A stretch of 64,000 nt of DNA from assembly GCF_038396675.1 (NCBI RefSeq), contig NC_088931.1:65552501-65616500 (forward strand). Direction: 5' to 3'. The notes below the pieces were generated by a model. The model was not told where the DNA came from. It made no database searches and saw only the letters and a program-made list of their open reading frames with translations. This stretch comes from Hydra vulgaris (taxonomy: Eukaryota; Cnidaria; Hydrozoa; Anthoathecata; Hydridae). Positions 16,235 through 26,384 of this stretch are shown piece by piece; the first letter of the stretch is position 1; every line of letters starts with the position of its first letter. Position numbers and translations under genes: made by a program.

Positions 16235-16922
16235 TTTTAGATTCTGTTTGAAATTTCTCCAAGCAGTAGTGCTCTCTATGACTATTGATTTTAATATAAT
16301 CTCTAGTGAGGGTCGCATGTGCCCCCTTGGTCCGCGTGCCTAGGTATAATGTACCCAGTGGCCGCCCCCTCTGGGCGTCCTGACTCTATGGTTACTAGTC
16401 TTTTTAAGAATAATGGTTGAAAAGATTTATTTAAAAGATCGTTATATTTTTACAATAAAAGGTTGTATATTACATAACTTATAAAAAGTTTTAAATTGCA
16501 TAAAATGTTAAAAAAGTTATATAATATATATGTATGTGTAATACATTATTTAACCAAATAAAAAGCGTTTTTTATATATTTTTAAATAATTAACTTAAAT
16601 TTAATTAAAAGTTTTTATTAAAAATTAATAATACTTGTATGAAAACTTTATATTTAACAGTTTATGCAAAATAGTATTATTCAAAATATCTTCTTTGCTT
16701 TAGCAGAATAATGAAAAAAAAGTGCGCGTTTTACCGCAATTTAATACGTAAAGATTATTTTATTGTCCAATCAAAAAGCATTTTGATTATAAAAAACACA
16801 AAATTTTGTTTATTTCACAATATTTCGTTACCATTTTATCGTTAAAAAGGCATTGCTTACTTCTCTGTGTTCTGTTGTAGCTAACTTAGCTAATATATTA
16901 AGAATTTATCGCACAAGCAAAA
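16235..16922 (+). promoter_or_regulatory. RRM2 5' flank and probable 5' UTR
   Basis: AT-rich flank with no defined promoter motif that I can support. TTCTGTTGTAG near 16870-16880 is a pyrimidine-rich 3' splice-site-like sequence about 45 bp before the ATG. It could mark the end of a 5' UTR intron or a spliced-leader acceptor, since trans-splicing is known in Hydra. That reading is inference. Confidence 0.3.
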
Positions 16923-19900
16923 ATGCCTTTATCTGACTACACGAACTTAATAAATAATGAAAATACTAATGATAATAATTTAACTCCAAAAGCTAAGTTG
17001 GCTGCCCAGCTATACAAACAAAATCAACAACCAATGCAGCATTTGTCCGAAGAGATTAAAAAAGCAGTAAGCATTACTTTAATTACATAATTTTCTAAAA
17101 AAATTTGATTTTTAACATTAAATCAAAGAATTATTAGTAAAAGTTCTAATATCAAAATTTATATCTTTTATAGAAACCTCATGTGACAACAAATGAAAAT
17201 TGTGATGAACCATTATTAAGAGAAAATTCCCGAAGGTTTGTTTTATTTCCAATTCAATATAAAGATATATGGAAAATGTATAAGCAAGCTGAAGCCTCAT
17301 TTTGGACAGTTGAAGAAGTTGATTTGGCTGCTGATGCAGTTCATTGGGAAGAGAAACTGAAGCCTCAGGAAAAGTATTTTATCTCTCATGTCCTTGCATT
17401 CTTTGCTGCTAGCGATGGAATTGTTAACGAAAACCTTGTAAGGCTTTTAATTTGTTTATAGCATTCATTTTAATTTCGTTATTACTAAGTTTTTATAAAA
17501 TAATTTATTAACATAATTATAATGAATACAAGGTTGAGTGCTTCAGTCAAGAAGTTCAACTACCAGAAGCAAGAGCATTTTATGGGTTTCAAATTGCAAT
17601 TGAAAACATCCATTCCGAAATGTATTCTTTACTCATTGATACTCTCATTAAAGATCCAATAGAAAAGTCAAATTTATTTAATGCAATTGAAACCATGCCA
17701 TGTGTTCAAAAAAAAGCAGTTTGGGCACTGAAATGGATTAACAAAGACCGTGCTTCTTTCTCTGAACGTGTTGTTGCGTTTGCTGCAGTGGAAGGAATTT
17801 TTTTTTCAGGATCTTTTGCAGCTATATTTTGGCTTAAAAAAAGGTATTGAGTTTTTATAACATTTCTATAATCTTAAAATTTTTCCTTTGTTTAAGAATC
17901 AGTATTAAAATTAATAAATTGGTAAAGAAGGAGTGTGAACTTTCTGAATAAAATTTGTATTACTTAGTCAACTTGGGTATTAATTACCAAACCTAAAAAA
18001 AATTTTTTTTTACTTAATATAAAGTTTTGGTTAAACATTAATTTATTTGACTTAAATGTAATTTATTTAGAAATCTTTTACCTGGAGTAACTTTCTCAAA
18101 TGAATTGATCAGTAGAGATGAGGGTTTACATTGTGATTTTGCATGTCTTATGTATAAACATATTGTAAATAAGCCTTCTGAAGAACGAGTAAAACAAATT
18201 ATTCGAGATGCCGTTGCTATTGAAATTGAGTTTTTGACTGAGTCTTTGCCCTGTGATCTTTTAGGAATGAATAAAAGCCTTATGAAGACATATATTGAAT
18301 TTTGTGCTGATAGATTAATAAATGCTCTCGGTTATTCAAAGGTGAGTTAAAGTTTGTTTGCTATATAAAGTAGTATTTAGTAGTTAAAATTAATATTAAA
18401 ACTTGTATTTTTAAATATTTCTTCCAAGTTTAAAATTAGCAGTTGTCAGATAAAAAGCTTTGATTTCTGTATCTTTGTTGTTCAGAGTTGCATTTAAGTT
18501 ATGTATTTGCCAATTCAGGCAAAAAAATAGTTGAATTTAATAAATCAAATTAACTTAAAATAAATATATTGTAAACAAGCCTTTTTAATAAAAATACTTT
18601 TTTTTTTATTAAAAAAAAGTATTTTTATTAAGAAGGGAACTTTAACTAAGGAATGAAGTTGTCTATAACCTGTATTTTAAGTAAAGATAATTTAAATTTT
18701 AAGTTTTTTCCTTACACATAAAAGTCCCAAAATAATAGTGGTTGCCTTGTTGTGAGTAAACTAGTTTTAAAAAATGTTAAGGAATATTATATCCTATTAA
18801 ATTCAGCATACTATCATGTGATTTTTATATTTAATCAGTTAATACTGATAAGTTTTTGTTAAAAAATACTTTAAAGTTCGTTATTTATTATTATTTAGAA
18901 AAATACGATTACTAAATACCCATTGATACATAAAATATTTTACATTTTAAATATTTTATAAATTTTAATAACTTATTTAAAGTCATTTAAGTTATATATA
19001 AGAAAATAAAACAAATAATTTTGGAAAAAATAAATATAAGTTTGTTAAAAACAAACATTTTCTTTATGTGAAATTATGTTCTTTCAAATTGTCAGTCGTT
19101 CTCTTGTTTAGATTTTTTTCTGCAAGATTATTTAGCGAAGAAAATATGATGGATAAAATAATCAAAAATTAAAAAAAAATTTGTAAATCAATTAAACAAT
19201 GATTTCTGAATAGTTTATTCTTAGCAAAATTTAGAACATATAAATCAATTTTAAGTTGCGTTTTGCTTCAAAAAAAAAAAAAAAAAAACTACATTCTTCT
19301 TTGGACTAAACAAGGTGTACAAACCAAATTGTTACATTTTTGATTCGGTTTTTTGTCTTTATTTAATTCACTGTTATCACTGTCTTTATTTAATTCACAT
19401 TATTATTTTAAAACAAACTAAAAATAAATTCAATTGTGATATATTCCTTAAAGAATGTAATTCAATATGACTTGCAACAAATCAGAAAGTGTTTTGTGTG
19501 CAAATATTAATGATCTTAAAACAAAAAATGTTGAGCTGTAAGCAAAACTAATAAGTCATTTGGATCTTGTAATATCTATGAAACAAGGAATGTTTTATTT
19601 TTATGTTATATTTTTTCAACAGGAAAATGATCCCAAACATACTTTAAAAATAATGGACATAATATATGCTCAAAATTAACATGGTTTCAATGTATTATAA
19701 TTATTTTGTTATTTAGAAAGTGTTTTGTTATCGTTTAAAGGTCCTCTAACATGAAATGAAGATGTGAATTATAAAAAGGTTTTTTTGCAGATTCTTCTGT
19801 AGCTAAACCACAGTAGGTTGCACTGGAACCAAGTAGGGGGGGATAAAGGGACAACAATGATCTAAATTTCCAATACTGTAGAAATGAATGTGTAACATTT

Positions 19901-20396
19901 TCTTGGCTAATGCTCTGTATGCCATTTGTATCTTAAAAATTATGCCATTAGAAGAGTGTTTAAGACCAAAAGAAGAAGAAAAAATTAAAATTTTGCAGTT
20001 AAAAATCTAATGTCTTAAAAAAGTGTCCTGAAACCTTGGCATGGTCTAGGATTTTTTTTGTTTTGGTTTTTTATTTATTGAATAGATGGTTTTGTACTTT
20101 TTACATTGAAAAAAAAAGAATGTAGTATTTAACACTGAGCTTTTTTATTTTATTGCTTTACTGATATTTCTAATATTTTAATAGGTACTATGTTTTCTGA
20201 AAAATTATTGTAAACATTAGATCTCTTTAACTGTGCCTAGATATATATTCTCAAAGCTATTAGTAATAGCTGTTACAGAAAAATTGTTACTTAAGTGTGC
20301 AACAAAAGATGGATTAAAACCTCAATAATTTTTTTAAATAAAAAAACTCAGAAATTTTTTTATATATATTCTATATTTATAATGTAAAAGTCTTAC

Positions 20397-20480
<84 letters not shown>

Positions 20481-20849
20481 CCCTTGGAATTAAGGTCGGC
20501 ATTTAGCAATGTCAACCTAACCGCTGCCAACCTATTGTTTGAGGTTAAATAAATTGCTGACCCCATTTCTATATTTTATTGTAAAACCTTTATGTCAATT
20601 TTTTGCTGACCTGAAGCCGACCTCTAATAGTCTAAAAGTTTTAAATTATCTTTATTTTGATTATTTCATTTTTAGGAATGGAATGTTGAGAATCCTTTTG
20701 ATTTTATGGAGAATATATCATTAGCAAGGAAGGCAAATTTCTTTGAAAGTCGTGTATCAGATTACCAAAAGGCAGGTGTCATGGACTCAATCAATACAAT
20801 GACAAATAAAAATCTTAAATTTTCTGATCTAGATGATTTAGATTTTTGA
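16923..20849 (+). CDS. RRM2: ribonucleoside-diphosphate reductase small subunit (class Ia R2)
   Basis: Carries the diferric-tyrosyl radical used by the R1/R2 complex to make dNTPs. Five exons: 16923-17066, 17174-17437, 17533-17843, 18071-18341 and 20676-20849. Introns are 107, 95, 227 and 2334 bp, all GT..AG; only the third is not phase 0. The product is 387 aa, the usual eukaryotic R2 length. Iron ligands by alignment to mouse R2 are D129 (FFAASDG), E160 and H163 (IENIH), E223 (AAVEGIFF), and E257 and H260 (RDEGLH). The radical tyrosine is Y167 (SEMYSLL). The C-terminal tail DLDDLDF matches the acidic, Phe-ending tail that docks on R1. The start is the first ATG in the exon and gives a typical divergent N-terminus. 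It contains NNENT where vertebrate RRM2 has a KEN degron, so KEN itself is absent. AATAAA lies at 20942-20947. All key residues are present; the gene looks functional. Confidence 0.97.
18580..18636. repeat. hairpin in RRM2 intron 4
   Basis: TTAATAAAAATAC followed by a T tract, then an A tract and GTATTTTTATTAA. Inverted repeat with a homopolymer centre. Confidence 0.6.
20399..20477. repeat. (AT)n microsatellite in RRM2 intron 4
   Basis: About 78 bp of pure TA dinucleotide, about 200 bp upstream of the last RRM2 exon. Confidence 0.95.
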
Positions 20850-20941
20850 TTCATAGCTTATGGTTATTCCTATTTCTTATCTTATTTATCTCAGTATTTA
20901 TTATTTTTATGGACATAGCGCAAATATTTTTAATTGTAAAT

Positions 20942-20947
20942 AATAAA
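20942..20947 (+). terminator. RRM2 polyadenylation signal
   Basis: Canonical AATAAA, 93 bp after the RRM2 stop codon, in an AT-rich context. Confidence 0.6.
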
Positions 20948-21432
20948 AAGCTTGTCTTAAATTTTTAGTTTTTTATTTTGTTTTCGATAGTATTAGGTAG
21001 CTGTTTTTATGACCTAAGCTAAATTTTTTTTAAAGTTTTCTATTATGCATTTCTAACCGTGTAAGGGTTTCAACATAAAATTTTAAAATTTCTTGCAAGT
21101 TTTTGAGTTTAACCAGCATAAACAATACCTCCTAACGTCAAGTGAAATTCTGCCGAAAGAACAATCTTTTTGGGAAACGGAAGTCATTGACGGCCCTCAA
21201 TTCAGACGTTTTCCAATTTTATACTTAATATAAGTTAACATAAAGCCCGTTAACAATGTTTTTTCTTTAAATCATTCATTATTATTTGATCTTTTTTATC
21301 ACTCGATAATATTTGCTCCATTATTAATTTTTTTACTAGCTCTAGTCAAAATAAATTTAAAAATATTCATTGGATAGCTTTAGTAGTCGTTGTGATTTAG
21401 GTGGTGAAGCCACAGGCCTATGAAAAGCTTTT

Positions 21433-21804
21433 TTACCATGAGAATTGCTTGAATTTGTTATTTATCCAGAAATCAAGACCAGCTCTAAAGCTGTTGACTG
21501 ATTCTGCGTTAACCAACTCGTTTGGCGAGCTAGTCCATAAATTGGCTGATCTGTTGCAGAAAAACTTACGCGGGAGAGGTCGTTTGTTATTTTTCCCACT
21601 CACTCCAAGCTTATTATGGGTACTCCGTTTATTAATTTTTATTAATAAACGGGGTACGCCACACAGCTCCCCGTTTATTAGCTCCGAACAACAATTATCA
21701 CCCCTGTATTGAGCACGCGAGAGTACTTGCTTTGTAATTTCGGTGACCTCTCGTGAAATTTTTGAAAATTTTTTCAATTGTTTGTAAGTTGTTGAGACCG
21801 TCAA
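21433..21804 (-). pseudogene. LINE (jockey/CR1-like) ORF2 C-terminal fragment
   Basis: The reverse-strand frame ends FFCNRSANLWTSSPNELVNA followed by SVNSFRAGLDFWINN. This is the conserved C-terminal tail of jockey/CR1-type LINE polyproteins (normally RxxNLWNSLPxExVxA). The reverse transcriptase itself is absent, so the copy is truncated. An inverted repeat around ATTAATAAACGGGGTAC lies within it at 21620-21660. Confidence 0.65.
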
Positions 21805-22394
21805 AGGATTTTAAAAAGTTAGATCAAATTTCTGTTTGCCTTTTCTCTGTAAAAGTAGTCAAGTCTAGAGCTTTTTGACAATTCTCATAGTTTATATTCT
21901 TGAATGACAATGTAACCCTTGTTGCAAGATATTAGACACTTTCCTATAAATCAGTTTCACCCTTTCAAATTGTTATCCAAAGAGTTTTTTTTCAAAACTA
22001 AATATGCTTTTTCTGTAAAAAATTTATGGGTTAAAAACGAGATCAGCTTAATGAAATACGCTGATTTTTAATTTGATAAATAGGGCTTAACTAAGTTAAT
22101 TAATAATAAAGAACTTACCAACAAACTTATTTATAGCTATCTAATTATAGGTAATCATATTTTAATTGTGGATGAATATTTAGCATATATAATATATATG
22201 AGGGCGTAATTATTTGCATGGAAAACAATACTTCAAAATTTTCAAAAATATATACCTCATTTGTTTGTCTACTTGTGCTTCTACTGATTTATTTAATAAA
22301 CATTTATCAATAATTTTTTGATAGTGTTGTGAAGAATCCTTTTTTGTATAATATAAAATTTTAGTAAAACATAAATAATTTCTTTCTATGAATG

Positions 22395-22610
22395 TGCAGT
22401 GGGACAAAATTCACTTTTACTGGAAAAAACTAATAACTCGTCATGTAAAAAAGATTTAAGAACCATTTTTGAACTGTTTACAAGTTTGAGGATTGCGGTT
22501 TCAATGGTGAAATTTATTTTAATTTTGGGTTGCTATGGATACCTAAATTGCTTAGCAAACATATTTTGTTAACCATAATAAAGTATAAACCGGAAAAAAG
22601 TAATAAATTT
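22395..22610. mobile_element. diverged Transib-related terminus (non-autonomous or truncated)
   Basis: Starts TGCAGTGGGACAAAATTCAC and continues TTTTACTGG. Compared with the right terminus of the Transib element at 41403-44761 (CACAGTGGGCCAGAATGCAC then TTTTACTGG), it is clearly related. Further in, TTGCTATGGATACC followed by TTGCTTAGCAA also matches the subterminal repeat of that element. The first two heptamer bases are lost and no opposite end was found nearby. Confidence 0.6.
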
Positions 22611-23426
22611 ATCGAATTACTCTCATTATTACCACATTGATCATTTTTATATTACAAATTTAGTGGTGCTATGGATTTTTTATTTGGTTAATAGTGACAC
22701 CTAAAGTGGCAGTCTGAAGTTATTTTATGCACTAAAAAATCAAACACATACCCAATTACTAATTTAATGTAGTATCATGCAGTTCCAGGGCTTTACTTCA
22801 TACTTCATGAAACTACTACATCATCATAAAAAAACCTAAAGCTTAAGCCTTTTTGTGTTTATAATAGTATTAAAGTTTTGGTTTAAAATTATTTTTCAAA
22901 TCAAAACTCATGTATTCTGATAATTGTAAAACAGCTTAAGCCTCTTTTTCTTTACATCTTGGCGCAAACTACAACCTGATGCAAACATAGCTCTGTAGCA
23001 ATAGTTCTTGAAACAATAGTTCTAAAGATTAAATAGATGCAACTAATAGCGCCAATCTTAGTTTACTACTTGAAGTATCAAAATCACTAAGTGTCTTCCA
23101 GATACTACAGCTGGATAAGACGCGAGTTATCTTTATCAATAAAAGCAGTTAGAAGAATATTTTTGTTATTAATTGTAAACTCTCGTGCTGCAATAAGTGC
23201 AAATCCACCAAATGCTTTCCAAGAGTCTTTAAATATCTTTTTTAACGAAAATTTACTCATAGATTTAAAACTATAAACTTACCAGAAACTTTGAATCAAA
23301 ATTAAACGGTAAGGTTATATCACTAATTTGTATATTCAATATATTCATAAAGACCTTTAAAAACTCATCTTCTCCATAAATGCCTATCTTGATCATATAA
23401 CCACCTCTTTTTTGTCAATTAATACA

Positions 23427-23671
23427 GGGAGAGGGGGCAACCAACTTTCAAAGATACAAGCATTCATTTTCTAACATGAAACAAACATGATTCATTTTCT
23501 AATGAATATACAGTTAAGGAAAATCTGGCCCACATAGTATATCTTATGGTAAAAGCATAAAAAAATGCAATAATGGCCTTAACTGTATATTCATTAGAAA
23601 ATGAATCATTTATGTTTCATTTTAGAAAATGAATGCTTGTATCTTTGTAAGTTGGTTGCCCCTCCCCCTTT
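23427..23671. mobile_element. fold-back MITE with about 85-bp arms
   Basis: The left arm (GGGGGCAACCAACTTTCAAA, then ACAAGCATTCATTTTCTAA) and the right arm are inverted copies down to the inner block AACTGTATATTCATTAGAAA. The unpaired centre is about 55 bp. A related GAGAGGGCAACCAACC end recurs at about 23950. Non-coding. Confidence 0.7.
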
Positions 23672-23692
23672 AATTGTTTCCACTTCAAATCC

Positions 23693-23745
23693 CTCCCCTC
23701 CCCTCACTCCCCCTCACCCTCATCTTAGGGGGGGGGGGGGTAGGG
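23693..23745. repeat. C-rich tract and G13 run
   Basis: CCCTCCCCTCCCCTCACTCC-type tract followed by an uninterrupted run of 13 G. Very unusual in this AT-rich sequence; it can form G- or C-rich secondary structure. Confidence 0.8.
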
Positions 23746-24494
23746 TCTAGACCACATACAAACTACTGACCACCTATAATAAAATAGAATTTATTGAAAT
23801 AACGCTTTCAATTTAAAATTAATTTAGCTAGATATTAAGTATCTAAATATCTAAATTAATTTAGAGATCTTCATTTAAACCACAATGAAGGTCTCTAAAA
23901 AGTTACTGCTCCCTTTATTTGAGCCCCTATTACTATTAAGACCAGATCAAGGAGAGGGCAACCAACCATATCTTTCTTTTTATTAAAAAATGACTTCTAA
24001 TTAGTTGCACCCTTCACATAGGCTAGTTGGCAGATTAGAGGGGCACCGGTACATTTAACACATTCAACCGTTGATAATTGAAAAAAAAGGTTATTTTAAA
24101 ATCCTGGCATATTTTGCTTGAATTTGACAAGTTTATAATTTTGCATTTTTAGATAGTTGGGTCTAATGGTTTTATATGCTGTTAATCTTAGATCAAAACA
24201 AATACGCGAGTGGACATTTTGCTTTTAATATATCTGAGTTCTAAACTGCAACAAGCTGCCTATACTTTGCACATTTATTACTGACAGTAGTAGCTAATCA
24301 GAAAACTTATTTGTACACCCTTGTGGATGAATAGAAAAATGCTACAGTTGGTTTCAATTTGGCCTATTTTAGCAACTTTAAGGGTTTTTCCCAAGTTGAG
24401 GAGGTCATAATTTTTTGACGGAGGCCACATGTTTCTAAGGCTATAAATTCTGAACCGTTGAAATTGGAATTCTAAAAATTAACCTATCTACACA

Positions 24495-24554
24495 ATCTCT
24501 GATTTTCCTGATTTTTACATATAACAATATGTAAAAATCAGGTAAATCAGAGAT
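24495..24554. repeat. hairpin, 28-bp arms
   Basis: Arms 24495-24522 and 24527-24554 pair at 27 of 28 positions across an AACA loop. Confidence 0.9.
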
Positions 24555-24989
24555 GGTGACCCACAGGCCATTGGTTGAAATATAATGATTTGACCCTACA
24601 TTAAACGTCTACATTAGTTGTTGTAGAATTATATTAAACATCTTCATTAATAGTTGTAGAATTGAACTTGTCATTTCGAATAGGATACAAGTCCATTTAT
24701 TGAAATTTTTCAAAATCAACAAAAAGTTTTTTATTTAAAATAAATTTTTCTATTTTAAATAAAAAACTTTTCTATTTTAAATAAAAAGATTTTTATTTAA
24801 AAAAATGTCTACGCTGCTAAAGAATTTGAAAACAGGAGTAGATAAATAAAGAATGTATATAACTATGTAAGCTTTATTTGTTATAAAAAAAACATGAATC
24901 ATACAGAATTTTTAACTTAAATTTATAAACTAACTGGTAAAAGTTTTTGACTAGTGTTCTTACTACTAACTAAATTAGAAACTAGTTAA

Positions 24990-25560
24990 CCAACTCTATA
25001 ACACAAAATTGCTTCTGGTCATCCATGACGAAAAATACTTTTGTTTTGCAGGGGACAACATGCTTGGAAATTCTGGATACTACACAAACAACCAAAAAAC
25101 ATGCCCAGAAAGTGTTCGTTTTATAGGCAAAGAGAAATTTCCAAAAATATTATTAATGTGGATAGTCATATCTGACCGTGGTATGTCCAAGTCATTATTT
25201 CGCACTTCCAAGGCTGTAGCAATTAGTTCATCAATGTATATTGATAAATGTTTTAAAAAACGGCTTCTTTCATTCATTCACAAGAGTCATGGACTTTAAC
25301 TACTTATTTTGGCCAGATTTAGCAAGTTCTCATTATTCTAAAGATTCTCTAAATTGAATGGACCATTATGTCTATTATGTTGATAAAGAATCCAACCCCC
25401 CAAATGTGCCTCAAGCACGACCAATCGAAAGCTTTCGGGGACATTTGGCACAGAAGATTTACTAGAGAGATTGGCAAGCTTCAACAGAGCAAGTTTTGAT
25501 TGATCGAGTTAAATTAAAACTACAAGAAATCGATTTAAAATTTTTTACAGTCGCTTGAGG
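24990..25560 (+). pseudogene. Tc1/mariner (IS630-superfamily) transposase fragment
   Basis: The frame runs IHDEKYFCFAGDN, KILLMWIVISDRGMSKSLF, then after a stop and frame change YLFWPDLASSHYSKDSLN, ESNPPNVPQARPIESFRGHL and YRDWQAST-like sequence. FWPDLASSHY is the second catalytic Asp block and NPPNVPQxRPIE the third block of mariner-like transposases. The first Asp block is partly kept (HDEKYF for DDEKYF). The N-terminal helix-turn-helix region and terminal repeats are not seen. Several stops: inactive. Confidence 0.7.
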
Positions 25561-25825
25561 AAGGCGTCAGAGCAAAATTAAGATCAATTGCAGATGGTGG
25601 TGTTTTTTCATTTAAAAAATAACTTATTTGTATTAAAAGATAAATACTTTATTTAAAAAAAAAAATAATAGTTTTTTTTCATTTATAAATGAGTTGTTGA
25701 CGTTTTTACTCTGTCCGATAACTTACGCATCTCCAGTTATATAAAGAGATTTAGGATAAAAGATTTGTTTTTTATGGTATACGCTTTTATATGAAAAAAA
25801 TATATAGACTCTATATACTTTTTTG

Positions 25826-25925
25826 TGTACTCTATAATGTACTCTATAATAGAGTACTTGAAATGTTCTCTACTTGAAATGTTCTCTCTTGAAATGTACT
25901 CTATAATAGAGTACTTGAAATGTTC
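25826..25925. repeat. short tandem and inverted repeat cluster
   Basis: Alternating copies of GTACTCTATAATAGAGTAC and TTGAAATGTTCTC in a 100-bp stretch. The former is itself palindromic. Confidence 0.7.
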
Positions 25926-26384
25926 TCACTAGCTCAAAAAACCTGTAAAAATGTGCACAAAACCATTCTTACCAAAAATTAAACATTTAATGTCTACATA
26001 ACTTTAATTACATAATTAAATCTCAAAGATGCATTTTTCTTCCGTAAAACAAAATTTGAGGTGATTCAAGTTTTTCATTTTACTCTACGCTTAATGGATA
26101 TTATCGTTGATTACGGTAATTAATATTTGAGAATACATAATTATCTTTAATATTTTTGATTCGTCAATGGGAATAATGTTTATTCAATTAATAAACGACT
26201 TTAAAACTATGTAAACAATGAATAGAATCTTGTTTATGGTCAAAACCTTCTTACCGACAGACACATAATTGTTTTACTTATAACCTCCTATGTCTAAAAT
26301 ATATGTTAAAATCATAGGTTAGAAATTTAGCTCATACAAATTTATTGTATTTTGAGTGTGTTAGCTGTGATTTGAAAGTGTAAA

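Noticed and set aside
21401..21712. Forward 103-aa frame
   Set aside because: Opposite-strand shadow of the LINE C-terminal fragment, which has the recognisable NLWxSxPNE motif.
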